A stretch of 64,000 nt of DNA, taken from contig NC_135562.1 of assembly GCF_964340395.1 (NCBI RefSeq), positions 13,435,043 to 13,499,042 of the forward strand, in the 5' to 3' direction. The translations under genes were made by a program, and so were the position numbers. Below, piece after piece: positions 12,073 to 22,600 of the stretch (positions within the stretch are counted from its first letter, which is position 1; every line of letters begins with the position of its first letter). The stretch comes from Glandiceps talaboti. Lineage: Eukaryota > Hemichordata > Enteropneusta > Spengelidae. The notes beneath the pieces are model-generated. The model searched no databases and was not told the origin of the DNA. It saw only the letters and a list, made by a program, of their open reading frames with translations.

Positions 12073-14847
12073 TACTCTATGTCTAGCCCTTTCCATTACT
12101 TTTGCTTTTTTTCATCTTCAAGAGAATCCAACCATTGAAGTGTTTTGTTACTTGCAAAAGGGATCATGCCTTCTAAAGCAATTGTGTTTGCATTAGGTGT
12201 TTCACGTTGTAGCCTATCAAGGCTAGCAAAGTCCCTTTCACTGACTATGTTGCTGGAACTCACGGTTGTTGATTCTGCTGAAGATTTGCAGTACTCAATT
12301 CATGGAATTCCCCCCCCCGCAAGTAATCACCAAGTTGTTTTCGTATTATTATCTGGAAATTCAAACAGCAAATCTCGAGTGCTTCACGTGTGAGAATTTC
12401 GAACTCACTATCACATGGTTGAAATAGAGACTTGAACACTTCATCGTGGTCTTTCATCGAATCATCCGGAAATAATTCCTTTCCCTCCAACAAATTTGAT
12501 GCATCTTCTGCATATTCTTTCATATACAAACTCAATTTAAACCACATGTCATTGAGATCAAGAATGTGGTTAGCTTTTTCAATCTGCCTCCAAATGGGGC
12601 TAGTGATCAACTTATTAATGATACCCAAAGCACGACACCCAGCAATATAGACTGGAGACCCAAGGTATGTCTCTACAGCCGAAACCAACCTGCTTTTCTG
12701 ACCTGGGCAGAAATAGTTATTTATAAAATTTGTGATGTGTTTATGATGATAAACGGCTGCTCCCAGGCTAAATAATATATTTATACGATGGCCGTGAAAT
12801 GTGCGAAGTTTACTTGTGACTGGATGGGAAAACCTGTTCAGGTAAGTGTTAAATAAAGCCTCATATCCAGATTTTTCATCGGCTCCAGGAACACACAGTT
12901 TGGTAGTTGCACGAATTGAACGGTACTGCTGTTGCAATGCTGATCTGATGTAGGTTGATAATCGAAAGCAAGCTCTCCCCACACTTTCAAAGTAGACTCT
13001 GCCTGGGAACCAAGATTGACTAAGACATGAAGGTTGCACTTGAAGTCGTTCAGCTGGATCATTTTTTTTCTGACATCAATCGACATGGTTTCAAAGTTAG
13101 CTGTCACTAATGGTAAACACTGATCACGCCAAACTTCTAACTTTGTTTTAAGAGACGAGTTAACAATGTGACGATCTGACATCATATTTTTTATGGTTTT
13201 CAGTAACTCTGCTGTTTTCTGATCTATACATGTGTGTTCATCTTCAACAAGTTCAGCCATGTCATGAAGTTGAGTTTTTATCATGTCATAGAAGCTTTGT
13301 GTGTCACCTTGAACAAGCTCACTTATTCCTAAACTATACTGACCAGTATTGGTACCTACTTGAACTCCTCCATATTCTACACCACTCCGTTTTGTCCCAT
13401 CCATGTGAAGAGTGTTACTTGAGCTGGACAACATGGCATCTGCAGCTTGCATTTGAGATATCAATTTAGCTTCAATGAGCATTGTTTCTGCAAATGTTCG
13501 CTTCGGAAGACGGTCAACTTGAATGTTGCCCAATTTTTCTAGTACAAGGTGGACGATGCGCTCCACATTTACAACACCAACATTCATCGAAAGGAGGGTG
13601 GCATATACTTCGTGGACAGTATCGCTGTATTTCCCCCATTGAAAGTTGATATATGTGCATTAAGACTACTGGAAGTGGGAAGTGACTGACTATCTTGTAC
13701 TTTTTCTTGTAGTTCACAGATTTGGTTTTGGTAGAAGCTGACATCTTGTTTTAATTTAACTTCTCTGTTTTCCTTTTCTTTCTGTAATTTTAGTCTTGAC
13801 TTGTAGTAAGAACTCTGTTTTTCTGCTCTTATCTTCTCTACAGTCGTCTGGTCAAGTTTTTTCTCGAGCTGTACTAATGTACCTGTAAGTATTTTTACCG
13901 TGCAGTCCTTTTGTTGTATGACCTCTTTCAGCTGTTTGACATTCTGCTCTGTCCTCGACGCTCTCCTCTGAACATTTCATGGTTTGAAATGTTTTAACTT
14001 AGTTGTGAGCTCTTTTATTGTCTCTATATTATCTCTACACTTCTCATTTAATCTATCAATTTCTGCAGTGTTAGCAGATGTATTATTCAATGTCTCAGCA
14101 AGTGTGTTGACTGTGTCATTTTGAAGTGAGAGCTGATGTTCAACCTGGTGAAGTTCCTGGTGAATTCTTCGTTCTGCCCTGCACAAGCAGCATCTGTACA
14201 TTTGTGTGTTGCCTGTATATTAACAGCCTGGACTGTGCACTTTTTGGAAGGGTGTATTCCTTTACCTCTATTGATTTTCCAAGTTTGCATTTTTAAGATA
14301 CAGACGATCGCACTCGCACACTCAGTAGGTAACTTATTATCTTCAAGTCCAAACATCTGTCTCATCCATTGACGTACCAACCTCTATGGTAGACACATGC
14401 GTCTTCTGAATGTTCTGAGTCTCAGAATTGTCTCAACGGTGAGAGGCTTATGTACTTGTGGAACATTCGGCTACAAAAGGCTACCAATGGAAAATCCAGC
14501 AACATGTGTTTCGTTGTCTTTGAGATATGGAACAACTGTTGTAGACTTCCATACTTCAGCATCAATGGAGCCACCAGCTATCTTCGCAATGTCTCGCTTT
14601 ATTTTTCTTGTTAAGTTACTTACTTTCTTCGGAAGACTAAAATCTGGGTTAAACATAAGCAAAACTTTAGGCAGGTTCTCTTGAATACTGTATCCATTTT
14701 CATCAAGATTCTTTCATACACAGCATAGGTGACAGGATAATCTGCTACATTTATTTCAGTATTAACCTCTCCATTCACTAACCGGGTAATATTTTTTTGT
14801 AGGATATCTAAATTACATGTTTCACTGTGTTCTTCGAAGTGAGCCAT
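12073..14847 (-). pseudogene. X2: decayed RNase H-fold transposase, second tandem copy
   Basis: Same architecture as X1. The core open frame (12838-13587) carries D63 (HMDGT), D138 (MMSDRH) and C184/H187 (CNLH), counted from its first Met. A one-base shift near 12975 leads to the C-terminal frame (12260-13039) with SPIWRQIE and LFPDDS. X2 keeps a segment near 14422-14642 that X1 has lost, encoding KVSNLTRKIKRD and WKSTTVVPY, so it is the better template for the N-terminal domain. It is truncated at the C-terminus: the basic helix present in X1 is missing and the copy joins the 30-bp units. Upstream, CCGGAAG (15364-15370) and GCCGCCATGTT (15386-15396) match the X1 promoter sites. Confidence 0.7.
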
Positions 14848-15844
14848 ATCCTAAAAGACAGAAGAATACAACTAAATACATGTGTTTTGTTTTTCTTTCA
14901 GATAGCTTAATGTACAATAAATTGGAATGACCATGCCAGAGTAATGATAAAGAATGATCATTGATTGTGTATAAAATGTTATTTCAATACTTTGTTTTAG
15001 ATATTTATTTTGAAATATATGACAGCACAATTTGATCCTGTCATTCTGAATAAACAATATTGAACGGATATTGATTTGATAAGCATGTCATGAAATTTGG
15101 GAACATCAACATAAAACACAGGCAAGCCTTTACATATGGAGCAGACGACAACTTGCTGCTTTGTATGTTACTTTTGTTAGTACATATACATAGCAGACGA
15201 TGACATTACAACCGTTCATTTTCAAAGCATAAAATCATATTTAATAACACTACAAATGATAGAGTGGTCATTATGTTGAAATAAGAAAATGTAACCACGA
15301 TAGAAAAACGCAAATTTGTGTCGATTGAATATTGTTTTACGTGATAAACACACTTTGATTATACCGGAAGTTCGAATCTGTGGGTGCCGCCATGTTGAAA
15401 ATTACCCACAAATCCACACTCCGGAGAGTACTCGCTCGAATTTTCGATCTGCCTAACCACGCTTGATTAATCACTGAGCTCTCGTAAATTTGACATTATA
15501 TATACAAAAATCTAAAAGAAATAACATTGAACTACGTACCAAAGTCTAAAATCAGCAAGTTTTGACTCCTGATCAGGTCAAACTTTTTGGGTCAACCTTT
15601 CAACTTGTCGACAATACTAGTATACAACACCCTCTGTATGTGAAATAACTTTGGATCTCGTGAGAAACCCCGAGATCTCAGCTTTCTAATAAGTGGTCGA
15701 TGTAATGAATATTCTGACTGGCTCATTGATGGAAATGCGTTAGAAGTTAGGCATAAAAAAAATAAGTCACGGCCATGTTCAAACTTACCACCGGCGATCT
15801 GGATTTGGGTGCATTTTCAATTTATAATTTCAAAGTACACAAAC

Positions 15845-15964
15845 ACAAACAAAAGTAACATTTTCTAAAAGCCCATGATTTTCTTTATTACTTCATGTGT
15901 TTTTCAATCAATACATGAAGTAATAAAGAAAGTCAAGGGCTTTTAGAAAATGTTACTTTTGTTT
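15845..15964. repeat. Hairpin with ~50-bp arms at the X2 end
   Basis: The X tail (AAAGTAACATTTTCTAAAAG) is followed by its own reverse complement after a loop of about 12 bp. Arms lie at about 15845-15898 and 15911-15964. The right arm reads GTCAAGGGC, matching the X1 version of the tail better than the X2 version. Confidence 0.88.
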
Positions 15965-17019
15965 GGGTTGCTTAATTACTTACTTTGGAATTATAGTCAC
16001 CAAGCTAGGGAGTCATATATACTTTCCTTTGCTCATACACATACGACTCTGTTGAGTAATCACCTAATCTACGCTGCAAAAATCGAAAAATTCCTGACAG
16101 AAATTTAAAAATGGCGACACGGCGATAACTTCGTATCGATCCACTGCATGATGAGAATGCTTTCTGGGCTTTTTTTGATCGCATTGACATCGGAAATAGA
16201 TCAGAAAGTGAAGAAGAAGAAGATATCGATATGCCAGACCAAGATGGTGGCAAAGATGACATAAACGATCAAGAAAATCAACCACCACCACCACCACTGT
16301 CATCACCACCTCCAAGACGTCAACAGTTGAAACAACAAGACCCAAATCCACCGACGCCTAGTGGTGTGAAAATATAAACGGTAGGCAAGCCCCTATTTAC
16401 GATCGTGTCAGTGGGCCCAATAGAGCTATGCACAACTGCAGCCGACCTTTAGATTATTTTAGCATTTTTGTTGACAATATAATTTTACAACTCTTTGTAG
16501 ACATGACAAATTTGAACGCAGCAAGGAAGAGGGCAAGACACAATGACAGCGGGGCATGGGTAGACATCGACGTAGTTGAAATGAAAGCCTTTGTAGGATT
16601 ATGTCTTGCATGAAGTGAAGTTGCCTACATTAGACATGTACTGGAGGACAGAGAGGATTTTTTGTTGTAATTTTCCTGAGGTCATGTCAAGAGATCGTTT
16701 CCTTCAGATTTATAAATATTGTTATTTACATGTCTCATGACTTACAACAGCCTAGAGGACACCCAAACTATGATAAGCTGTTCAAGATTAGACTCTTTAT
16801 AGATCTGATAAATGCAAAGTTTTTTGATGCTTATTCTTTCTCGGGAGGTATCCATCGATGAGTCAATTATACCGTTCAAGGGAAGATTATCATTCAAAGT
16901 AGTCATAAGAAACAAGCCACATCGATTCGGGATAAAGTGTTGGGTTTTACCTGAAGCAGAGACCGGGTACGTCAAGAGGCTTCAGATATATCAAGGTAAA
17001 TATGTTCATGTATGTATTT

Positions 17020-17486
17020 AACTGAGTCCAAAATACATTGACCATTCCAAATGGTCAATTTCATGGTCATTATATGCACAAAAAAGTGGAAATAGGCTAT
17101 TTTTCTTCACCACTTTGTGCATAATATGGGTGATTTTTAAGGTTTGTGGCTGGAAATTCCAGCCAACCACAGAGACCTATGAATCATCTCTGGTTTGTGG
17201 CTTGAAATTCCAGCCAACCACAGAGACCTATGAACCAGCGATAGTTCGTGGCTGGAAATTCCAGCCAACATCAGACACTTATGAACCATCTCTGGTTTGT
17301 GGCTTGAAATTCAAGCCAACCACAGAGACCTATGAACCATCTCTGGTTTGTGGCTGGAAATTCCTGCCAACATCAGACACTTATGAACCATCTCTGGTGA
17401 AAATGAGAACAAATCTGTCAAAAACCTACTAACTTTTAAGGTGGGTCATTATGCCTTGGAAAAGGTCAATGTATTTTGGACTCTGT
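17020..17486. mobile_element. 467-bp MITE inserted in PB-A
   Basis: Terminal inverted repeats of 23 bp with one mismatch (17021-17043 and 17464-17486) contain GAGTCCAAAATACATTGACC. TATTT at 17015-17019 and 17487-17491 is the target duplication. PB-B (around 30641-30650) reads straight through TATGTATTTGCATTATAA, giving the empty site. The interior has no transposase but holds a 51-bp minisatellite and an inner inverted repeat around TGCACAAA. Confidence 0.9.
17141..17395. repeat. 5 x 51-bp minisatellite with palindromic core
   Basis: Five units of exactly 51 bp. The first contains the palindrome GGCTGGAAATTCCAGCC and the others variants of it. Because 51 is a multiple of three, the array stays open as a 17-residue repeat (consensus VCGWKFQPTTETYEPSL). 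Translation is not implied. Confidence 0.92.
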
Positions 17487-18422
17487 TATTTGCATTATAA
17501 TTTATTATTGTGTGCACACTTTTATCAAACTCACATCATGGTACTGGGTACCTTTAATTTTTGTTAGTCAATTTATTATGTAAATAATATCAGATTGTAG
17601 ACACAGACAACGACCAGAAGTAGGGCAAGCCAGGCGAGTTGTTTCAGATCTTCTTCAGGGTTTATTTAATTTAGGTCATCATCTGTATACAGACAATTTT
17701 TATACAAGTGTCAGGTTAGCTAAAGATCTTTACCAACAGGGAACATTGTTGTGTGGGACAGTACGATTCAGTTCTGCACTTCCACAAGACATCAAGCTTG
17801 CCAACGTTGATTGGGGCACCATGAGATGGAGAATGGCTAGTCCTGTCCTAGCCATTAGCTGGATGGACAGAAAGCCAGTGTATTTTCTATCAACGATCCA
17901 TTCACCAGACCATAATGGTGTTCCAGTGACCATGGATAGACGCCAAGCTGGAGGAACAAGTGAAGTGCCATGTCCACCATTGCTTCCTGTCAACAATAAG
18001 TATATGGGAGGTGTGGATCTTTGTGACCAGATCTAGATGATCCAGTATTATGGATATGGTAGGAGATTAGTTCGCTGGTACCGCTGTGTTCTTTCTACTG
18101 TATAGAAGGGGCCATACTAAATGCGTACATCATCGAAGACCATGTTACACCTCACATCCGTCAACATCATCAGAAGCGATCCCTTTTGGATTTCGGATCC
18201 AATTGATCAACCAGCTGATCGACCAGTGGCGGGCCAATCATACTCTACAATCTCCACGTAACAGGGTCACTCAAGAACAACGGTTGGAAGGACGCCATAG
18301 ACCAAAGCGTATGTCTAGTGGAGGAAGACAGTAAGCTGTGTGTACAGAGACCATCAGGCGTTCTGATCGACCAGAAGATATAGCACGAGTCCAGAGTAGA
18401 TATTTTCCACGATCTGTCTTCA

Positions 18423-18900
18423 AATGACAGCGGGGCATGGGTAGACATCGACGTAGTTGAAATGAAAGCCTTTGTAGGATTATGTCTTGCATGAAGTGAA
18501 GTTGTTGCCTACATTAGACATGTACTGGAGGACAAAGAGGCTTTTTGTTGTAATTTTCCTGAGGTCATGTCAAGAGATCGTTTCCTTCAGATTTATTGTT
18601 ATTTACATGTCACATGACTTACAACAGCCTAGAGGACACCCAAACTATGATAAGCTGTTCAAGATTAGACTCTTTTTAGATCTGATAAATGCAAAGTTTT
18701 TTGATGCTTATATTCTTTCTCGGGAGGTATCCATCGACGAGTCAATTATACCGTTCAAGGGAAGATTATAATTCAAAATATTCATAAGAAACAAGCCACA
18801 TCGATTCGGGATAAAGTGTTGCGTTTTACCTGAAGCAGAGACCGGGTACGTTAAGAGGCTTCAGATATATCAAGGTAAATATGTTCATGTTTGTACTCTG
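18423..18900 (+). pseudogene. PB-A': partial tandem copy of PB-A
   Basis: From AATGACAGCGGGGCATGGG onward this repeats 16542-17012 almost base for base, including WVDIDVVEMKAF and SIDESIIPFKGRL. It starts inside the C-terminal part of PB-A at a short AATG microhomology. It lacks the MITE but has ACTCTG where the MITE's right end would be. Confidence 0.88.
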
Positions 18901-18959
18901 GCATTGTAATTTATTGTGTGTACACTTTTATCAAACTCACATCATGGTATTGGGTACCT

Positions 18960-19152
18960 AATTTTTGTTAGTCAATTTATTATGTAAATAATATCAGATT
19001 GTAGACACAGACAATGTCTTCATACTAGGTACAGTTATAATTTTTGTTAGTCAATTTATTGTGTAAATAATATCAGATTGTAGACACAGACAATGTCTTC
19101 ATACTTCGCACAGCTATAATTTTTGTCAGTCAATTTATTGTGTAAATAATAT
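18960..19152. repeat. 79-bp tandem repeat, 2.4 units
   Basis: Units start at 18960, 19039 and 19118, each with TTTTTGTTAGTCAATTTATT. The unit is the piggyBac intron 3' end plus the following exon start, so the array grew out of PB-A'. Confidence 0.88.
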
Positions 19153-19555
19153 AATGAAAATTGAACATAATGACTAAAAACAAAGATTTTGAGCCCAAAT
19201 CTTTACATATACTGTGATATTTGCAGGTCAATCCACAGGTTTATAATATTGAACAATAATAGTGCAAAAAGAAATAAAGATTTTTTGGTTCCACCATTAA
19301 TATAAAATTGAAAAAATGAGTGAAAAACTCAATAACTTTGTATTGGCGGCCATTATAATGTTTAATGAGATCACATGACCAAACTTTGCATATTTTTGGG
19401 ACCACTGTCATTTGGTGATTCCAAAAATATATGGTTATGCATGGTCAAACATGGTCAGTTTGGACTCAGGAACTCCTGTAATATTACACTTTCACTTGTT
19501 GAATGGCATGTATAACATACAAAATTACAGTATGTTTACCTTGTACATAATTACT

Positions 19556-19698
19556 ATTTCTTTGTTTGTGCAGATATAAAAGGTGTCTACTTTCACACAC
19601 AGATGGCAACACAGATGTGATCTTTGCGCCATCATGTCTTTGTAGTTATTTGATACAAAACCTCAAATAGTTCTGTAGCAGATTTTGCTACGACAAAT
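19556..19698. repeat. Interspersed repeat R3, copy 2 (left flank of L1)
   Basis: Matches 32690-32832, from TTTCTTTGTTTGTGCAG to GCTACGACAAAT. It is cut off from the rest of L1 by the 4.6-kb insertion that follows. Confidence 0.85.
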
Positions 19699-22600
19699 TA
19701 GTCCAGTCAATCTAGCGGAAAAAATGGCCGAACCCAAACATAATTGCAACAGAAATAATTTTTAGTGCATCTTGCTCAGAATTTTATGCTGAATAACATA
19801 TTAAAAGTCTAGAAAAATCTAAGTGGTGGAACATGGTCAAAAATGATGTTTCTTAATTAGCATAATTAGTGAAAAAATAATATTCATGAAATATCATTTG
19901 TTCAAAAAACCTATGCAAGTAACATGTCTATGGGTAGGTCTGGAGGTGAGTAATTACTTTGGAGTCACTGTACGATCGTGCAACCATTCCCATAGAATTA
20001 ATATGTGTATTTTTAATTACTTTAATTAAGGACACTGATTACTTGTAACGTACAATAACTATACATTTTTTTGAACGCCCCTGTTAGTTGTATGTCTCTC
20101 ATTAGGTATTGGAGTATTTGAATCCCTTACTCTCATTATTAAATAACTCCTCCCTTGTTAGATAAACATGCATGCTGAACAAGTGTTAATTAGTGTAATT
20201 AACATGTAAAACAATACATTAGTAAGCATACGTGATATTTTTTGTTCAATAGTTATTGACACTTGATTTTGAGTGAACATAACTTTTCAATCATCAAACC
20301 ACTCCAAGGTAAGCTAAAGAATAGTTAAAGTTTCCTAATTAATTGATTAATTAATTACTTAATTAATTAATTAATTAATGTAATTATCGTCAAGGTGTTG
20401 AGAAGTTTTTTCGATTTAAAGTATGCAAGTAATATGTCTTTCGATAGGTCTTGACCTTAAAAGTGAGATGAACATCATTATCAAATTGTCAAACCTGAGC
20501 GGGATTACCATTCATGGGTTGTTGGTTTTATAAATACATGTATTCAACCTATTAGACATTGTGTAAGGAGAAGATTCTGTTTTCATTATGTGATTTTATA
20601 TCACCGTGTGTCCAGATGAGCGTTCAAAAATGATGTAGCTACACCATAATTATACAACCTCGACGCTGGCAGTATCTGAGATGCTGTACTCCTAGACCTT
20701 TTTGTCTTCTTCCCGATAGTTTTGATATCTCTCAGAGAAAGAAATGCCCCTTGATTCTATCAATATTCCGTCACTGTTTGTTTACATAGGATCGTCTGCA
20801 TATCTATAAATATGTCTTCTTTGGGTGGGTTTACCAGTGCTGCCCTTTGTCTTCCAATTAAGGCAGCACTGATTGATTTGTTTCTAGATCTTGTTTTACC
20901 ACATACGTGCTATTATTAGTGGTACCGGTTTAGGAATAAGTTGTGATTATCTGCTTATCACAATTGTGTATTTTTGTAGTTTTCTTTATTTTCAGTCATT
21001 CTAAATGAACATACTATATTTAAAAAGTACAATTTGTGTAGTATCAGTGTGTTTGTTATTTCTTGCGTTGTTGATACCTTTTGGTCTTTATGTTCAATTT
21101 GTTTAAAAGTGAAAAAAACATTCTGTTCTGTCTCAAAACCTGCCAGTTGAAACTTTAATTTCTAACTATGAACTATGACATCCTAGGAGTTATTGCATTA
21201 CATTTTACAATAAAGTTTGGCTTTACTAGTTATTACTTGGCATGTTCTACCCTTTATATTTCGTTTAAAGCTCGATTACTGACAACATGATCTTCAGTTT
21301 GTACGTTGAACTGTACCTTGTTTTTAGTAAAAGATATCTTTTCATATCTAGATATAAATTAGCTTAAACTTGAATCTTTTGAATTCCGCGCTATGTAACA
21401 TGGACACGTATTACTTCTACAGACAAGTATTCAATTGAGTATTATACATTTGTAGATTTTGTGACATCCCTCTGTGAATTGTTTGAATTCAGCTTTTTTT
21501 TTATTTCAATGTTACAAAAATATAGATATCATCTTTGAAATGACATGAAAGGCAGTATAATAGGTCCATTTTTTGCACATTATATGTATTATTACCACTG
21601 TACGAAACATAAGACGATTTTAGGTGATACAGGACATTAATCATTTCTTTGGATGGGGCCCTTCCTCTATTATCTTCTTTGTTTTATTTCTGTACCATTA
21701 CCAGTCATCTCACAGTTACGTATCATTTTGAGTGCAAATCTCACTTCATCTTTAAAATTAATTTATTTAATATTTGAATATGTTACGACCACAAACTAAC
21801 TTTATCTTTGACCTGGAAAAGTCATTTTTACTAATTCTGCATACTGCGACATCTCAAATATAGTTAATAAAAAAATTGGCAAATTTGGCTCAGAAGATGC
21901 CTTCTGTGCAATGAGACAAGGAATTCTTGGAAACAAAAAACTTTGGAGCTCCAAATCTATTTACGGATGATCGCACGATGTCACAAAAGCTCAATAAAGT
22001 ATAATTTCGTTCGTTTGGGAGGGGCGGGTCTGGCATCAATGCGATTGCTGAACTTCATTCTTGCACTTCTAACCAAAGTTCGAAAACTTTCACAATCACG
22101 CCTTCAATGATAACTTCTATATTTATACTAAGATGTTCATAAGTTGATTAAAATTTACTTCTTATGTGATATACAACTGCTAGATTTCCAATATAGTATT
22201 TAATGTGTTGTCCTAAATGGACAAAGTTCATTCATTGAGCTTGTGGGATATATTATGCGATTGTCCCTTAATCCTTGCACAAACAATGCTGATGATATCG
22301 TTTCAACAGATTTTTAACTCCTATTTTGTGTTTGAAAATGACCTCTTCTATTAAGTTCTAAGCTTTCCACGATTGTATAACTCTAAAAGGGGTCATGTGA
22401 TGCAGAATACTATAGGCGAAACGTAGACCAAAGCTAATTGTAAGCAAAATAAAATATAGCTACAATAAACCACCTTTGTAATATTAATAGTCTGGCTGAT
22501 AATGACTATTATAATTATTTCATTTTTCTTTTATTAGTTTTATCATCTAACTTTATTCATATTTTCTGTGTTTGTGTTTACATTGTTACACAATCATCAC

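Larger units (their letters stand above)
8371..15873. repeat. Tandem duplication of the X transposon (3.6 and 3.8 kb units)
   Basis: Bases 8374-11973 and 12073-15873 are the same sequence in the same orientation, about 95% identical by eye, with scattered indels. They include the coding region, about 900 bp of upstream sequence and the tail word ACATTTTCTAAAAGCCC. They are separated by about 100 bp holding three 30-bp units. Confidence 0.92.
16111..18422 (+). pseudogene. PB-A: piggyBac transposase pseudogene
   Basis: Motifs of the piggyBac (DDE_Tnp_1_7) family in order: an acidic N-terminus (SESEEEEDIDMPDQDGG); MTNLNAARKR with WVDIDVVEMKAFVGLCLA; REVSIDESIIPFKGRL, where the Asp of SIDE is the first catalytic residue; GHHLYTDNFYTSVRLA with the second; and NNKYMGGVDLCDQ with the third. 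The chain is broken by early stops (MATRR is followed by TAA), frameshifts and a stop after VDLCDQI. An apparent intron (GGTAAATATG to TTGTAG, 17003-17600) precedes the second half and now contains a MITE. After splicing, the frame meets a stop within eight codons. PB-B shares that defect. The C-terminal Cys-rich domain is cut off at 18422 by a second partial copy. Confidence 0.9.

Noticed and set aside
22391-22429. Hammerhead-like words (GTGATG ... GGCGAAAC) as in Penelope elements
   Set aside because: The essential CTGATGA core is not intact and no pairing stem II was found; no reverse transcriptase nearby.
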